A stretch of DNA of 64,000 bases from Nageia nagi (taxonomy: Eukaryota; Pinophyta), in NCBI GenBank assembly GCA_050084985.1, contig JBITNC010000001.1:37386001-37450000 (forward strand), given 5' to 3'. The position numbers and the translations under genes are program-made. Under the pieces are notes generated by a model, which saw nothing but the letters and a program-made list of their open reading frames with translations, did not search any database and was not told where the DNA came from. This document shows, piece after piece, positions 34,641 through 47,120 of this stretch; positions within the stretch are counted from its first letter, which is position 1, and each line of letters starts with the position of its first letter.

Positions 34641-35530
34641 ATGGATCAGTTAAGAGTATTCTTGCGAAGTCTTTCAAGAAGAGATCTTAATGAGCTCTTA
34701 GGAGATATTTAGCATGATGGACCAGAAGAATCTAATGAAGGAGTTAACCACAATGATGGAAGTAACAATGATCACATTCAAGACACTATTGAGGGTATGC
34801 AAAGATAAATTAATCAACTAGCAAGAAGATCAGTTCAGCTAGATAATTTGATTGAGTTTGATAGCTCTCTATGTGATGATATCTATTTATGCATGCCACC
34901 ATTGAATTATAAATATCCTAATTTTTGTAATTTTAGTGGGGATGGAGATCCCAAGAGACATTTGCAAGGGTTTAAAGATGAGTGTGAGCTTAAAATTAGT
35001 GTGGATTCAAGATTATAGGCAAAGTTCTTTCCTCATAGTTTGGAAGGAGAGGCTCATGAATGGTTCTATTCTCTACCTGAAAGGTTAGTTACATCATTTC
35101 AAGAATTGAGCAATGTATTTCTAGAATAGTATAAGCATAGCATTAAGCATGAAGTCATGGTTTTAGATCTATGTGCTATGAGGTAAGGCAGTAATGAAAA
35201 TCTTGAAAAGTTTGTTATGCGATTCAAGAAGACATGGCAAAAAATCAAAACAAAGTTCATAGAAAAAAAGGTAAACAATATCTTCAAGGATGTTGTCATA
35301 TTATCCTTACAATCTTATGTTAATTATTATAAACATCTAACATTTTTTGATATGATGTATAAGCTATTGGAAAAAGAAAAAGTCCTTGTGAAATTACGGC
35401 TTGTGAAGTATTGAGATGATGACAAACCTAGGCCCAAGGATAAGTAGCCACAATCACCAAAGAAATATAAATCCATTCATGTAGAAGAAAAGGTAGATAA
35501 AAAGAAAGAAAGGAAATTCATAAAGTTTGC
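34641..35530 (+). pseudogene. gag (capsid region) of the Tat element
   Basis: It starts MDQLRVFLRSLSRRDLNELL at 34641 and proceeds through PPLNYKYPNFCNFSGDGDPK, HLQGFKDECEL, FPHSLEGEAHEWFYSLPERL and KFVMRFKKTWQKIK, the classic plant gypsy capsid. Conserved glutamine codons have become stops (FLE*YKH, MR*GS). A lysine-rich nucleocapsid-like stretch follows 35412. Internal stops preclude function. Confidence 0.85.
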
Positions 35531-35549
35531 TATAAGTTTTAGGTTTATC

Positions 35550-35924
35550 TTGAAAGATCTAATGGTAAAGGGACTATTACAATATTTACCTAAGCGAGAG
35601 GAAGATGAGTCAGCAAAGAGGCCAACATGGTATAAGGGAGATAGATACTATGAATATCATCAAACCAAGGGGCATGCCACTAATGGGTGTGGAGGCCTAA
35701 AAAACAAAATACAAAGGCTCATAGAAGAGGGATTCTATGTGTGTCTTATCAAGGTTAAAGATATAGGGGAAGAGCAACATAGCAATGTAATTTTCTATGA
35801 AGAAGTGTGTCAAGAAATTATAAGAGGAAGATCAAGAGTGGCAACAAATCCTATCACATGTGAAAAGGAGATTCCTAAAGACCTGAGAAGTTTTAACCTC
35901 ATTGAGCAACTCAATAATACATAA
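35550..35924 (+). pseudogene. gag C-terminal region with zinc-knuckle-like motif
   Basis: The reading contains YYEYHQTKGHATNGCGGLK followed by IQRLIEEG. Tat elements usually show C-x2-H-x-GH-x-T-x2-C-x2-LK-x3-E-x-LI-x2-G here. The first cysteine is tyrosine in this copy (TGT to TAT, a transition). About 124 residues remain open before a stop at 35922-35924. Confidence 0.7.
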
Positions 35925-36127
35925 GCCAAGGTTAGTTTGTTTGAATTGCTTCAAATTTTAGAACCTTGTAGAGAAATGATGAATCAGATTTTCAAGAATA
36001 GTCAGATAGATAGGAACATCTAAATCACTACTTTTGCAAAAAAGGTAGAAATATGGAGCAAATGAGATGTTATCACATTTCATCCTAGTGAAAGGCCTAG
36101 CAAGGATGTAACCTAGTTACATCCACC

Positions 36128-36505
36128 ATTATTTATTGAAGTGAATATATTTGGCAATATAGTTAAGAGATAATTGATAGATGGTGGGGTAGCTCTGAAT
36201 ATTACCACCACTTGCTTTCACAGTTTGATCTGGATTTATTACCTCCAAGAGAAGAGAATATCATGAGAGTTAAGGGGTTTGATGGTGTTCCAAAGAAATA
36301 TGCAAGAATCATCACACTTCCAATCAAAATAGGAAACAAGGTGCTTCAAACCCTCTTCTACATTATGGATGGACAAATTTCTTTTAATTTCATTCTTGGA
36401 AGACCTTGGATAGATGAAATGGAAGGAGTAGCATCCACTTTGCATAGATGTTTCAAGTTTTATTTTGAAGGAAACGTTTACAAGGTAGAAGCAAATGAAT
36501 AAATA
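36128..36505 (+). pseudogene. Aspartic protease of the Tat element
   Basis: LIDGGVALNI at about 36174-36203 is the active-site strand (Tat elements commonly have D-G-G/N-S-A-L-N-V here). A frame change follows, and the rest is open at 36212-36502 in another frame: GFDGVPKKYARI, LPIKIGNKVLQTLFYIMD, FNFILGRPWIDEM and STLHRCFKF, the expected flap, ILGRPW and C-terminal motifs. Confidence 0.8.
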
Positions 36506-37016
36506 GCCAAGCAGTGCAATTATGTTCTCCTTGAGAGATTTATTCTATATGATGTATAATATGAGGCTATTTTAGCTAAAAATGATCATATCTATAGAAA
36601 AGCATTATAGAGAATTAACATCAGAGATATCAAGTTTGGTTCATACACCATCAATAACATCAGTCTAGAGAGAGACTTGGATAGATAGTAGGAGGCTCAA
36701 GAAAAGGACCACCCATGCTCCTCTAGGATCCATAAGCACTACTAATGGTCATCTCTATAGGAAATCATGGAGAAAAATAAATGTTGCATTATTCCATATT
36801 ATGGAGATAGTCACGATGGTCAAGTTAGTTATCTGTAATTAACACAAGAAGACAAATGGGTAAGAGATGATCAAAATTGCTTTGTTATTATATGTGAAAT
36901 AGATGATGAATATGCAATACATGCTATAGACTTATTTGAGAATGATATGCTTTCTTGGAATCAATGGGTGCTAGAATTGAATATCCAACTAGGCATGAAA
37001 AGAGGATTCACAAACA
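36506..37016 (+). other. Protease-RT spacer of the Tat element
   Basis: Decayed polyprotein spacer of low conservation, with many stops. Pieces such as NDMLSWNQWVLEL near 36930-36980 are still readable. Confidence 0.5.
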
Positions 37017-38134
37017 TTGTCTAGCTTTGGTGAATCTATGGAAGATAAAATCAAAGGGTTGGAAGAGTTGACATTTCCCACACTATTAGAATCAAACATG
37101 ACTTGGTTGAATGAAGATATAGAGGATGTCAACATTGGTTATCAAGAGACACTTCAATTCTTAAAAATGGATAAGCTCCTTGAGGAACCTTTGCAAAATG
37201 AGTTGATTCAATCCTTTCATAATTATTCCGAATTGTTTGCATGGTTATATAAAGATATATCTAGGTAAGATGAAAATTTTGTAGTACATAACTTGGTTGT
37301 TGAGAAAGGAGTAGTTCTTGTAAAGAAAAAATCAAGAAAGATACCTTTTCAAATTTCTTTACTAGTCAAGAAGGAAACTGAGAAATTATTGGAAGCTAGT
37401 TTTATTAGACCCATTGATTATTTAGAATGGATGGCCAATGTAGTTTTGATAAAAAATCATATAAATGAAATTAAAGCATGTACTAATTTCAAATATCTCA
37501 ATAAATAATGTCCAAAAGATGACTTTCCACTACCCAACATAGATATGATCATTGATAGTTTGGCAGGTTATGAGATATTATCATTTATGGATGGATTTTT
37601 AGTATATAATAAAATCAAAATCAAGCAAAGTGATTAGCATAAAATAGCCTTTAGAACTCCTTGGGGTAAATTTTACTACAAGGTAATGCCATTTGGTCTT
37701 AAGAATACAAGGGACATGATCAAAGAGCAATGACAACCATATTTCATAACTTTATTCATAAAATAGTAGAGGTATATGTATATGATATCTTGATAAAATC
37801 AAATAATAAAGAAGACCATGTAAAGGATGTAAAAATAGCATTTGAAAGGATGAATAAGTACAAGTTAAGAATCAAGCATCAAAAATGTGTATTTGGGGTA
37901 TCATCAAGAAAACTCTTGGGGCACATTATCTCTAGGAGAGGAGTTGAAGTGGATCCAAAGAAGATTAAGGCCATCATAGAAATGTCTCCTCCTACAAATC
38001 TTAAGCAATTGAGAATCCTCCAAGGTAAGATTCAAGCTATTAGAAGATTCATTTATCAATTAATTGATAAGATAGCTCCCATGTCTCATTTACTTAATAA
38101 AAAAGTTGAGTTTAAATGGGATGTTAAGTGTTAA
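37017..38134 (+). pseudogene. Reverse transcriptase of the Tat element
   Basis: Segments in order: FLKMDKLLEEPLQNELI; an ELFAW block (37017-37268); PFQISLLVKKETEKLLEASF and LEWMANVVLIK (37293-37508); CPKDDFPLPNIDMIIDSLAG; LSFMDGF; FRTPWGKFYYKVMPFGLKN. A frame change comes near 37728, then MTTIFHNFIHKIVEVYVYDI (37730 on). The catalytic YVDD is YVYD here (first Asp to Tyr). It continues CVFGVSSRKLLGHIISRRG, the thumb, and QLRILQGKIQAIRRFI. Frameshift, stops and the lost catalytic residue make it inactive. Confidence 0.9.
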
Positions 38135-38620
38135 CAAGCATTTGATAGAATAAAAAAGTATTTGCTACATCCACCAGTCTTCACTCTATATAGGCATGGA
38201 GAAACTCTTTGGCTCTATGTCTCAGCTACAGAACATGCATTTGGGGTAATTTTGGAAAATAAGGAAGAATATGGTAAAGAGAGAGTAGTCTACTTTATTA
38301 GCAAAACATTGAAAACATATGAAACTAGGTACACACCCATTGAGAAGTTATGTCAATATATTGTGTTTGCTATTGAGAGGTTGAGGCATTATATGATCAA
38401 TAGCAGAACACATGTACTTACTCAATCAGACCCATTAAGATATTTGATGTAAAAACCATGCCTCAATGGAAGGTTAACAAAATGGATCATTCTAATTCAA
38501 GAGTTTGATCTCAAGTTTGTGAAACAAAAATTAGTTAAATGGGAGCTAGTTGCAGATTTTGTTGCAGAATTTCCCATGGAAGATAGTACAGAACTTGGAG
38601 AAGAATTTTAGGATTAATGT
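38135..38620 (+). pseudogene. Gypsy RNase H of the Tat element
   Basis: After the RT connection (KKYLLHPPVFTLYR) it reads LWLYVSATEHAFGVILENKE, VYFISKTLKTYETRYTPIEK and LRHYMINSRTHVLTQSDPLR. The first catalytic position is degenerate (YVSATEHA), which is normal for Tat elements, whose second RNase H is thought to take over the activity. It ends WELVADFVAEFP near 38575. Confidence 0.85.
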
Positions 38621-38719
38621 AATTTGGAATAAATTGTATAATGTATAGAAGAATATCACCTATGGCCTTATTTTTAAGATAATAAGAACATCAGTGTTCC
38701 TTTTTTAGAGGTGTCAAAA

Positions 38720-39135
38720 CTCTAGAAAATGTATTTTGATGGATCATAGTGTATGCAAGGTTCAAGAGTAAGAATAGCATTGATATCACCTCATAATGAT
38801 GTTATTCCTATGTCATACAAAATATAATTTTAATGTACTTACAATATTATAGAATATGAAGCTCTCATATTAGGATTGAAAGCAGTTATAGAGATTGGTA
38901 TTACACATTTGCATATTTATGAGGATTCATAGCTGATAGTGAATCAAGTTAATGAGATCTAAAAAACCAAGGATAAGAAGCTTATTCCATAAAAAGTCCT
39001 TGTTGCAAAAATCCTTGCTTGCTTTGAAGAGTATTGATTAAAAAACATTCCAAGGAACAATAACAGGTTGATAGATGCAATGGCAAGTGCAGCTTCACTT
39101 ATACCAATTGAGATAGAAGGGAGGGAGACTACTTT
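38720..39135 (+). pseudogene. Second (additional) RNase H of the Tat element
   Basis: MYFDGS at about 38729-38746 is followed by a stop. Then come NIIEYEALILGLKAVIEIGI and IYEDS*LIVNQVNEI (DSQLIVNQ in the family; CAG to TAG here) and KNIPRNNNRLIDAMASAAS. The D-E-D catalytic set is readable across the stops. It lies between the gypsy RNase H and integrase. Confidence 0.85.
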
Positions 39136-39189
39136 CACTGTTAAGAACTTGGGAACTCCATTAATTGTTGAGGAGGATATGAAAATGGT

Positions 39190-40484
39190 GTGTGTTGCTT
39201 AAAAGCTTGATTATAAGGTAATTCCTTGGTACCAACACATATTCAAGTATTTGAGGGATAACTTTATTGATGCTACACTCGATAAGAAAGAACAAATTAG
39301 AATGAAAAGACTTACTGCAAAATATGTCATTATTGGTTATATACTTTATAAAATATCACTTAATGGTATTCTTTTGAAATGTCTTCATGATTAGGAGATT
39401 AAAACATCATTAGAGCATGCTTATGGAGGGGCATGTGGAGATCATTTTAATGGGAGATCAATCTATGGCAAGTTGGTTAGGATGGGTTATTGGTGGCCCA
39501 CCATGGAGCATGATTATTGTGAGCATGTTAAGAAGTGTGAGCAATATCAAAATCATGCATACTTAGAATTAACACCTAATTAAGAGTTGAACTATGTCAC
39601 ATCACCTTGGCCTTTCTCAATGTGGGCTTTGGATTTCATGGGTGTTATCAATCCTCCATCTAGTGAGGGGTACAAGTTTATCTTGGTTGCCACCAAATAC
39701 TACACGAAATGGGTTGAGGCAATTCCATTGAAAATAGCTATACAAAAACATGTTATCAATTTCATCAAGGAATATATCATTTGTAGATTTGGCATACCTT
39801 AAAGGTTAATCATGGATAATGGTGCAAATTTTACAAGAAAGGATATCAAAGAATTTTGTAAAAATATGAATGTTAAATAGAGATTTTCTTCAATTTACTA
39901 TCCCTAAGGAAATGGACAAGCTAAAGCAATAAATAAAATAATCAAGAAAATCTTGGCAAAAACTATCAAAAAGAATGGTAGGGATTGGCATGATCAATTA
40001 CCATATGCTCTATGGGCATATAGAACAATTGAAAGAATAGCAATAAGTGCTACTCCATACTCTCTTGTTTATGGTGATGAAGTAATCACTCCTCTTGAAA
40101 TTGAGATCCCTTCTTTGAGAATTGCACTTAAAGATATCATGAAGGAACCACAACAATGGGAAGAAAGGTTAAATCAGCTAAAGGCATTAGATGAGAAAAG
40201 AATTAATGCATTAGAGCATCTCAGAATATATCAACAAAGAATAAAGAGGGCCTATGAAAAGAAAATGGTGCTCAAAGCATTTAAGGTTGGGGATATGGTT
40301 CTCTAAGAGAACATTTCTAACACTACAACAAAGGATGAACTTAAAAGGAAGTTTGAACCAAATTGGGTTGGCCCATACATCATCACAGAGGTCTTTGGAA
40401 AAGGTGCATATAGATTATCTACATTGAATGGAGAGGTTCTCAAAAATCCCATCAATGCTAAGCACTTAAACAAGTATCACATCT
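39190..40484 (+). pseudogene. Integrase of the Tat element with lost catalytic Glu
   Basis: The HHCC zinc domain is present (HAYGGACGDHFNGRS...CEHVKKCEQYQ, about 39414-39550). The core reads SPWPFSMWALDFMGVI (first Asp), LIMDNGANF (second Asp, about 39815), then YYP*GNGQAKAINKIIKKIL, where QAE(A/V) is the norm: the catalytic Glu is Lys here. The tail reads KAFKVGDMVL, KFEPNWVGPYIITEV and NAKHLNKYHI at the end (40484). Conserved Gln codons are stops in GIP*RL, NVK*RF and YYP*GN. Confidence 0.9.
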
Positions 40485-41268
40485 AGGTGACCTATGGGTC
40501 GCCCCATGCATATGTTTCTGTAAAAATGTTATTATAGGAATAAGCATGTGAATAGATAGCACAAATCCAAAATAGAAGGTCATTTCAATATCTAAATAGG
40601 AGTGCCAATGCTCCATTTTAGTAGGAAAGTACTACCTATGATCCTATTTCATAGTAAAAAATAGCAAAAATAATAATCATCAGATACCCCTTGGTGTGGA
40701 GTTTCAGCCCCCAGATCATAAGATATGCATGCCTCTTGGTAGAGTCTTAGCTCTCATATCATTAGCCTAGTTTCATGCCTCTTGGTGGAGTTTCAGCTCC
40801 ACCCCTCATTGCAATATGCCTCTTGGTTCAGAATTTTAGTTCTCATGCTTTATCATTATGCCTCTCGATAGGAAGTCTAGCTTCCACAAGATCAATGGAT
40901 AGAACCATCAGTGACATGATATGGTGGTACTCCACATATCAAAATATCTCATAAATATGGGTAATTATCATCGATGACCTCTTGGTAGATGGACCCTAGA
41001 ATTCTTTCTTTTGCAGGTCATCATTGGAGCTCATGGAGCACATCAATGTCAACTAGGGGCAACATGGTGGATGTCATATGAGGGTGTTTTCTTAAAATCA
41101 TATATTTTGTTAATATGTTGCTTATTTTTCTTATATATTTCTCATAGTTCAGCATCAAAATAGATTGATTAGTGTTGGTATTATGCTTGTCAATACTTAT
41201 CAAGATTTGATTGCTATGACATCTTGGTTATACTTTGAATGAAAAATCTTAATTCACTTAGTGATTTC
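40485..41268 (+). repeat. 3' untranslated region of the Tat element with 45-bp repeats
   Basis: Five imperfect units starting ATGCCTCTTGGTxGAGT lie at 40684, 40729, 40775, 40816 and 40858 (spacing 41-46 bp). Each is followed by a TTTCAGCTCC-like word, giving a short hairpin-prone GGAG...CTCC pattern. The remainder up to the LTR is non-coding. Confidence 0.7.
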
Positions 41269-42045
41269 TGTTATCACCTAAAATTAATTTATACATTTAA
41301 TTTAATACATTAAAAAATATGTGCCCACACTTATATACATCTATTTCAAGAATATTAATGTTATTTTGAATATGATCAATATATATCAACTTACTATATT
41401 CTTATTTATGTAGGTACATGCCAACCTAAGGAGTAGGTCATATTATTATCTATATAAATAGGGATCTAATAGTAAGTCCACATCAAGGAGATACATGATC
41501 CCATATCTAGTCTTGATGATGGTAGTCTTTTAGGTGTCTCTTGACACTGCCATTCAAGGTTAGGTTTGTGTACTTTTGTATGCGACCATCTTAACAATTA
41601 TTGGTTTATCTGAATATCAAACTAAGATCATTAAGAGTCCATGTGGGGGCATAGATTCAGTTAAGAATGGACTACAATCTAATGAAGATCACCAATGCCC
41701 CTCTATAGACAAAAATAGATCATCGATGCTCCTTTTGAGCATGCAATAGATTGCTCGTAGCCCTCTTTTTAGATCATCTTGCTCCATGACTTTGAGTACA
41801 GACTCTGTTAGTTGTTGGAGCTTCATCATTATCTTTCATTCATTGATATTAGGTACGTTCCATGAGGTAAGTACACAAACTCAATCTTGTTAGGTAATGT
41901 CATTTTGATTTCAATTATTCATTATCTTCTATATCAGATTATTTGTTATAAAATTGCTATCTGTTAGCTCAAAATTTACAAATATTCCTTCAAGACTGTA
42001 GGTATTCATTTATTTGTATTCTTGAATACATTTTATTTGTAAACA
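41269..42045 (+). repeat. 3' LTR of the Tat element
   Basis: It begins TGTTATCACCTAAAATTAAT with the TATA box TATATAAATAGGG at about 41451-41463. Length is about 777 bp if it ends where similarity to the 5' copy fades. It may extend to TGTCTACA at about 42152. Confidence 0.8.
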
Positions 42046-42154
42046 ACTTTATCATGGCTTAGGGTATTATTTAACCCCTTTTTACATAATACATCATTAA
42101 AGATCTAAAATGAATTATTTAATAAATAATAATTCATTTTTAGGTGTCTACAGT

Positions 42155-42396
42155 TGGGTCAAATCTCATGGGTGTTTTCTTAATATTTTTTATGTAGTAT
42201 GGTTTGTTGTTTTCCTTAGTGTTGCTTCTACTATGGCATAGGGCTTGGTGTAGCCTAGTTAGTGTATTTTGTGTGGAGCCATGATGTTGCTATCTTTTTT
42301 TTATTGAAGATTTTGCTTATTAGATGTAATGTTAACATGAGGTGGGAACTCTTTTAAAATCCTAAGTTCCATCTTATGCAAGAAAAAAAAAAAAGA
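42155..42396 (+). mobile_element. LINE-like 3' tail ending in poly(A)
   Basis: TTG/GTG-rich sequence leads to TGAGGTGGGAACTC and a run of about a dozen A residues (42381-42395). This is a typical 3' end of a plant LINE, truncated at its 5' side by or near the Tat LTR. No coding portion remains. Confidence 0.4.
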
Positions 42397-45279
42397 AATG
42401 TTAAGAAAATAATTATTCATACTTAAGACATTTAGAAGTCATTGGAGATCATTTGAAGTCATCCTCTAATGTAAGTATTGGTTAACAATGTCCTATGATA
42501 CATGTGTGATAAAGGATTAATAGATCTTACTTCATAATGTAGTCTTGTAGAGTATAATAAGCTTAATTAATGATGGAATGAGGTTTTTGGCATTTATCTT
42601 AAGTATTCACCTTGAAAAACATTTTAAGATACTTGTATTTGGCACCTTATTCCTTATTTCTATTAACATTCCTTTTGTTATCAATACTAGACAAAGGTTC
42701 CTAGTATGTTGTTATATGTTGCCCATATGCTTACTCTTGTATTCAATTCTAGCTTATTATTTACAATCTTTTTAATGTTTCTTTTGACCTCATAGAATGC
42801 TTAGTATCAAGATACTTCATCTAGAGTTCCTTGGCCTACTTTAATTACCCATAGGCATTATTATGCTTCCTTTTTTTTAGAGAGTCAGGTTGACATAGAA
42901 AAATAGTAGGGATAATGTATAAAACTTATCATACATTAAGTATTATTTCATAAGTCAAAAGTGATATATACATTCATTAAATCATAAACATTCATCTCTA
43001 TGGAATTATTATGTATGTTATAACAGATTGTATTTCACTCACTATCTTTCTGTGTACCTAACACATTGAGGGGCATTATTGCTAGGTCCAACATTGATGC
43101 TAGAAATGAAAGGGTATAAAGTGTTCAAAGTTTATTAAAGGTGGTAAGTTAAGAGGGATTCTTATCCTAGACTAATTATACCATCACCTGATTGAAGTTT
43201 TTGTGTAATTATTTTTTGTATTCTTTGATGGATTGACAATAGAGATTCTAATCCTAAACTAATTATATCATCACTTATTGAAGTTTTTTGTGTAATTAAT
43301 TTTTGTTTTCTTTGATGGATTGGTTATATTTTATCAGACAACGAATTACATTGAAAAATTACACCATTTAAATAAAACACCAACAATAATAAACCTTTGA
43401 AAAATTGAATCATGCTCATCTATATTAACTCATTTATAAAAATTAAAAAGCAAATAAAAATTGAAACCTTTAAACTAAAAGTCAATTGATAATTTTAGAC
43501 ATCATTAAAAAAAAAATTACTAAAAATTCCAACTAAGGATAGAGCACAAGCCTATTAATTTAGTCCAATGTTGCCAAGGATACAAGGTACAATAATAATT
43601 ACATTTTCAAAAGGACATCCAAATTTTTTAATTGGGAAACAGTGGATGAAGCATACAAGTATGAACGCAAGATAGCCCACCAAATTCCAGTCCTAGCCAT
43701 GGGATCCCAGTGTCTTAATCATTCTGACATATTTTGTATGAGACATCTGATGACAGAAACTTTTTATGGCAGTGTATGACTCACCACTTGCATTATGTTT
43801 TTTTAAGTGGCAGATATTTGTGGCTAGAATGCACGAATGTCTCAAGTTGGGTACAAGATCATTTTAAATATCAATCCTAATCCATGAGCTTATATTGCTT
43901 CCATGTTACCTTTTCCCTGTTGGAAAAGTTCTCAATGTTGAAATGACCATTGATGTCGGTGGATACTGTGGTGGAATCCAACTTGTCCACAGAGCGTACA
44001 TAAACAAACAACCATCCCATTTTTCTCATGGATTTTCTTTACTTTAGACTGTCATACTTCATTACAAGGTAAAGAATTCTACTACCTACTCTCTTTTAAA
44101 GCTTACTATTGAAGGACAAGAAAGCAAAATGCTTGTGTTGTTTAAAATAAAGCTACTTTTTTGAATAATATTAGTTCGTTAGCGTTTTTCTTTACATTCA
44201 CATAACACGTGGACGAGCCATTGAATAGAATGCTTTAAGTGACATTTTCACTTGATTACTTATTTTTTCTATTTTTATGTGGATAAATTCATCTTTTAAA
44301 CAATACTAATCGTTACAAAAATTCTTGAATGTTTTTTATCATAAGATTCTACCTCACATTTGTAATAGTATGTGATTTGACTTAGAAATTTAACAATATA
44401 TATATTTATTATTAAATAATAACAATCATAATAATTTATTATTCTTGATACGAGAATAGGTATTTTAATTTAAATTTACTAATATTTGATATTGTTTAAT
44501 TTTAAAAATTTAGTAAATTTTTACTAAAACAATTACATATGAATAAATTAAACTATTTTTTAATATATAAGATTAAATTTCATATTGAGAGTCTTTGTAT
44601 TTAATTCATAGCAATTTTTTAAATTCATTGCTTTGAGATCGACATCATCAAATCATTCATCTTACAATTTCAATCATCATCAGTACATAAATTAACATCA
44701 AATTGTGAGATCATTTGTCAAACATATCTTTTGATAGATAGATAAGTCTTTAATGCCCTTTTAAATGCCTTTGGTTTGTTGAACCTATCAAAGTTTGTCC
44801 AAAGTATATATATCATTTAAGTATTTGAATGATTGTTTCTCATATTATTAAGTTAAATAATAAAATCATCAAACTTATTTTGGTATTTATTTTTTTTAAG
44901 GAAATGAGCACTAGATTATTAAATTGCCATTGTGAAATCTATCATACATATCTTCCAATTATCTATTGTCACATATGAATACTATATTATCATATTACTA
45001 GTTTGCAAACTCACATCTCATATCATAAATGAGCGCTAGAGTGCCATCATTTGATTGCCAAATGTTTATCGCACATTCCCTTTTTACATCTTTCTCCATC
45101 AATTTATCAGGGTGTGCGATGTGCGAACAATATTGACCACTTTCCACCACATCAAATTGTCATTACCAAGTTATCATAATACATGATCTACTAAAACAAA
45201 TGAACTCCAAATTATTGAATTGCAATCATCAAATTTCTAACTCGTAAGAAAAAATTTGATCTTTAAAAAAGGAGGTTGT
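42397..45279. other. Anonymous sequence; small tandem duplication and a GC-richer patch
   Basis: 43157-43320 holds two tandem copies of an 85-90 bp unit containing ACTAATTATACCATCAC and TTCTTTGATGGATTG. 43600-44250 is less AT-rich than its surroundings and contains ACACGTGG at about 44204, a G-box/ABRE-type word, but no coding exon could be recognised. It may be a remnant of a host promoter or gene. The rest is plain AT-rich DNA. Confidence 0.35.
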
Positions 45280-47120
45280 TTGATATAGTTAAATAATTTA
45301 TGCCATGTAAAATGATTGGCTCATACAACATAATACAAAAATGGGCAAAATGTAAACGTTAAAAAACTACACATTCCCCTTCTCAAATATTTAATAAGTA
45401 ATTAAATGTGCATATCATTTAATTAACTAAATTAAACACACTCACATCACTTTATCTAACCATAAATGCATAACTAGGCATTTACATCACATATAGTTAT
45501 ATTTAATAAATGCATTAAATATGATTAAAAATATCAAAATACTTAAATACATATATTTCATGCATTTAATAAAGTGACTTAAGTATGCTACTTTATTAAA
45601 TTAAATAAATACAAAATAATCATTCCCACCTTAATCAAACTTAAATAAGATACACATTATACATTAAGAAATATTTAATTTAAATATTAAATATAACTAA
45701 AGTTTAAAATAACTTAAGATATACTCTAACTTAATCTTTAAAATACCTAACACACCATCACATTAACCTAACTACATCATCCACCTCATCCAAAACTTAA
45801 ACAAATTAAAATACTACATTTAGTGATACTTGACAAAACTATTAAATATGATTAAATGAAAAAATAATTTAATATTATAAAAAATATTAACTATGAGTCA
45901 AAGTTAGGACATTAATCTAACTAGAGGGTAAAGTTATTACAAGAATACCATCATGTGACTACCCTTACACAACTTACCTTCAAAAATCAAGTCAAACCTA
46001 ATTATAACCCTTCTTACATACTTAACTTAACCAACACTCAACCTAACCCTTCTCATACTATTGATGGAGTTAACTTGTAGGTTAAGTTTCTATTTATCTA
46101 AAATAAATAAAATAAACAAAAATATGAATACTCTTCTAAATCCTAATCATGATCCCTATTACCCCCTTAACCTAACCAACACTCAACCTAACCTTGTTCA
46201 AATCATAGGTGTAGTTATTTTGCAAGTTAAGCCCCTAATCATTTAAATCTCTTCCATAAAACACACTAAAAATGTATTTGCAATCAAATGGAAAGTATTC
46301 CTAACTCATCCTTGAATCCCTAATCAAGACCTAGCAATACCTTGGTTAAACTAACCTAGCACATAGGGGAAAATCAATAAATAGGACCCCATTCCACTTG
46401 AAAATGAGAGGTGAAAAAGAGAGAAACTGAATAGGTCAAGTCTAGAATTTAGAGGTTGGTAAAGGAAGGTGCTTCCAAAATTTGCACCCACCCTTTGTGA
46501 GCTCTTGATACATCTCCATGGCTTCTAACATTGCTACTAGTGTAGAATAGACATGTGTTAAAATCCCCTCTTTTGTTTGACAATCCCATCATCTGAGGTA
46601 AAAAAGGTACCAAATTTCAATATAAGGCTCCTGGAAGCATCCTAAGGCAACCCAAAAAATGAATTTTAAAAATTCATCACATAAGCAAAACTAGCCTCAA
46701 GGGGACGAGCCTCTCATGGTTGATCTTGCCAGGTAAAGGTTTCAAACCCTTGTTTATTCTTAGTTTATTTATTTCAAATATATTTAGCTTTTTACTCTTT
46801 ATTATCCCCTTACATAGGCAAATTATGATAAAATATATGAGTTGGTATTTCATATTGTGCCTAGGTCAAGGGCTTCATCCTTTGGGTGAGTCCAAATAGT
46901 CATATCTCTTATTTTTATGTTTAGTTTGCAAGCACACATAACAGGTTAAAGAATGGTAGCAAACCCATTTTCATGAAGTGACACTTGGAAGATTTTTGAC
47001 ACACACTTGTACTCTTTTATTTCATATTCAAATGACCTCATAAAGCCAACTTTGTAACCTCTTATGACAAACATGTCTTGAATGGAATAAAAAGAGTTTG
47101 TTATATCATTTTACATTTCT
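45280..47120 (+). repeat. Possible LTR-like region
   Basis: ATAAATAGGACCCC at about 46379-46392, followed by GAAAATGAGAGGTGAAAAAG, resembles the TATA/R start of a gypsy LTR on the plus strand. Two direct copies of CTTAACxTAACCAACACTCAACCTAACC occur 148 bp apart (46021 and 46169). No partner LTR or coding domain was found, so this is tentative. Confidence 0.25.

Larger units (their letters stand above)
33776..42045 (+). mobile_element. Tat-type Ty3/gypsy retrotransposon, near complete but inactive
   Basis: Two similar LTRs in direct orientation flank gag, protease, RT, gypsy RNase H, a second RNase H and integrase, in that order. This layout, with the second RNase H between the first and integrase, is that of Ogre/Retand-like Tat elements. 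All domains carry stops and frame changes. From the LTR starts I counted 22 substitutions over about 304 aligned bases, 18 of them transitions, so the insertion is old. No clear tRNA primer site was found after the 5' LTR. Confidence 0.9.

Noticed and set aside
42578-42775. Hydrophobic 65-residue open reading
   Set aside because: Isolated in AT-rich DNA, with no family resemblance and no gene-like flanks.
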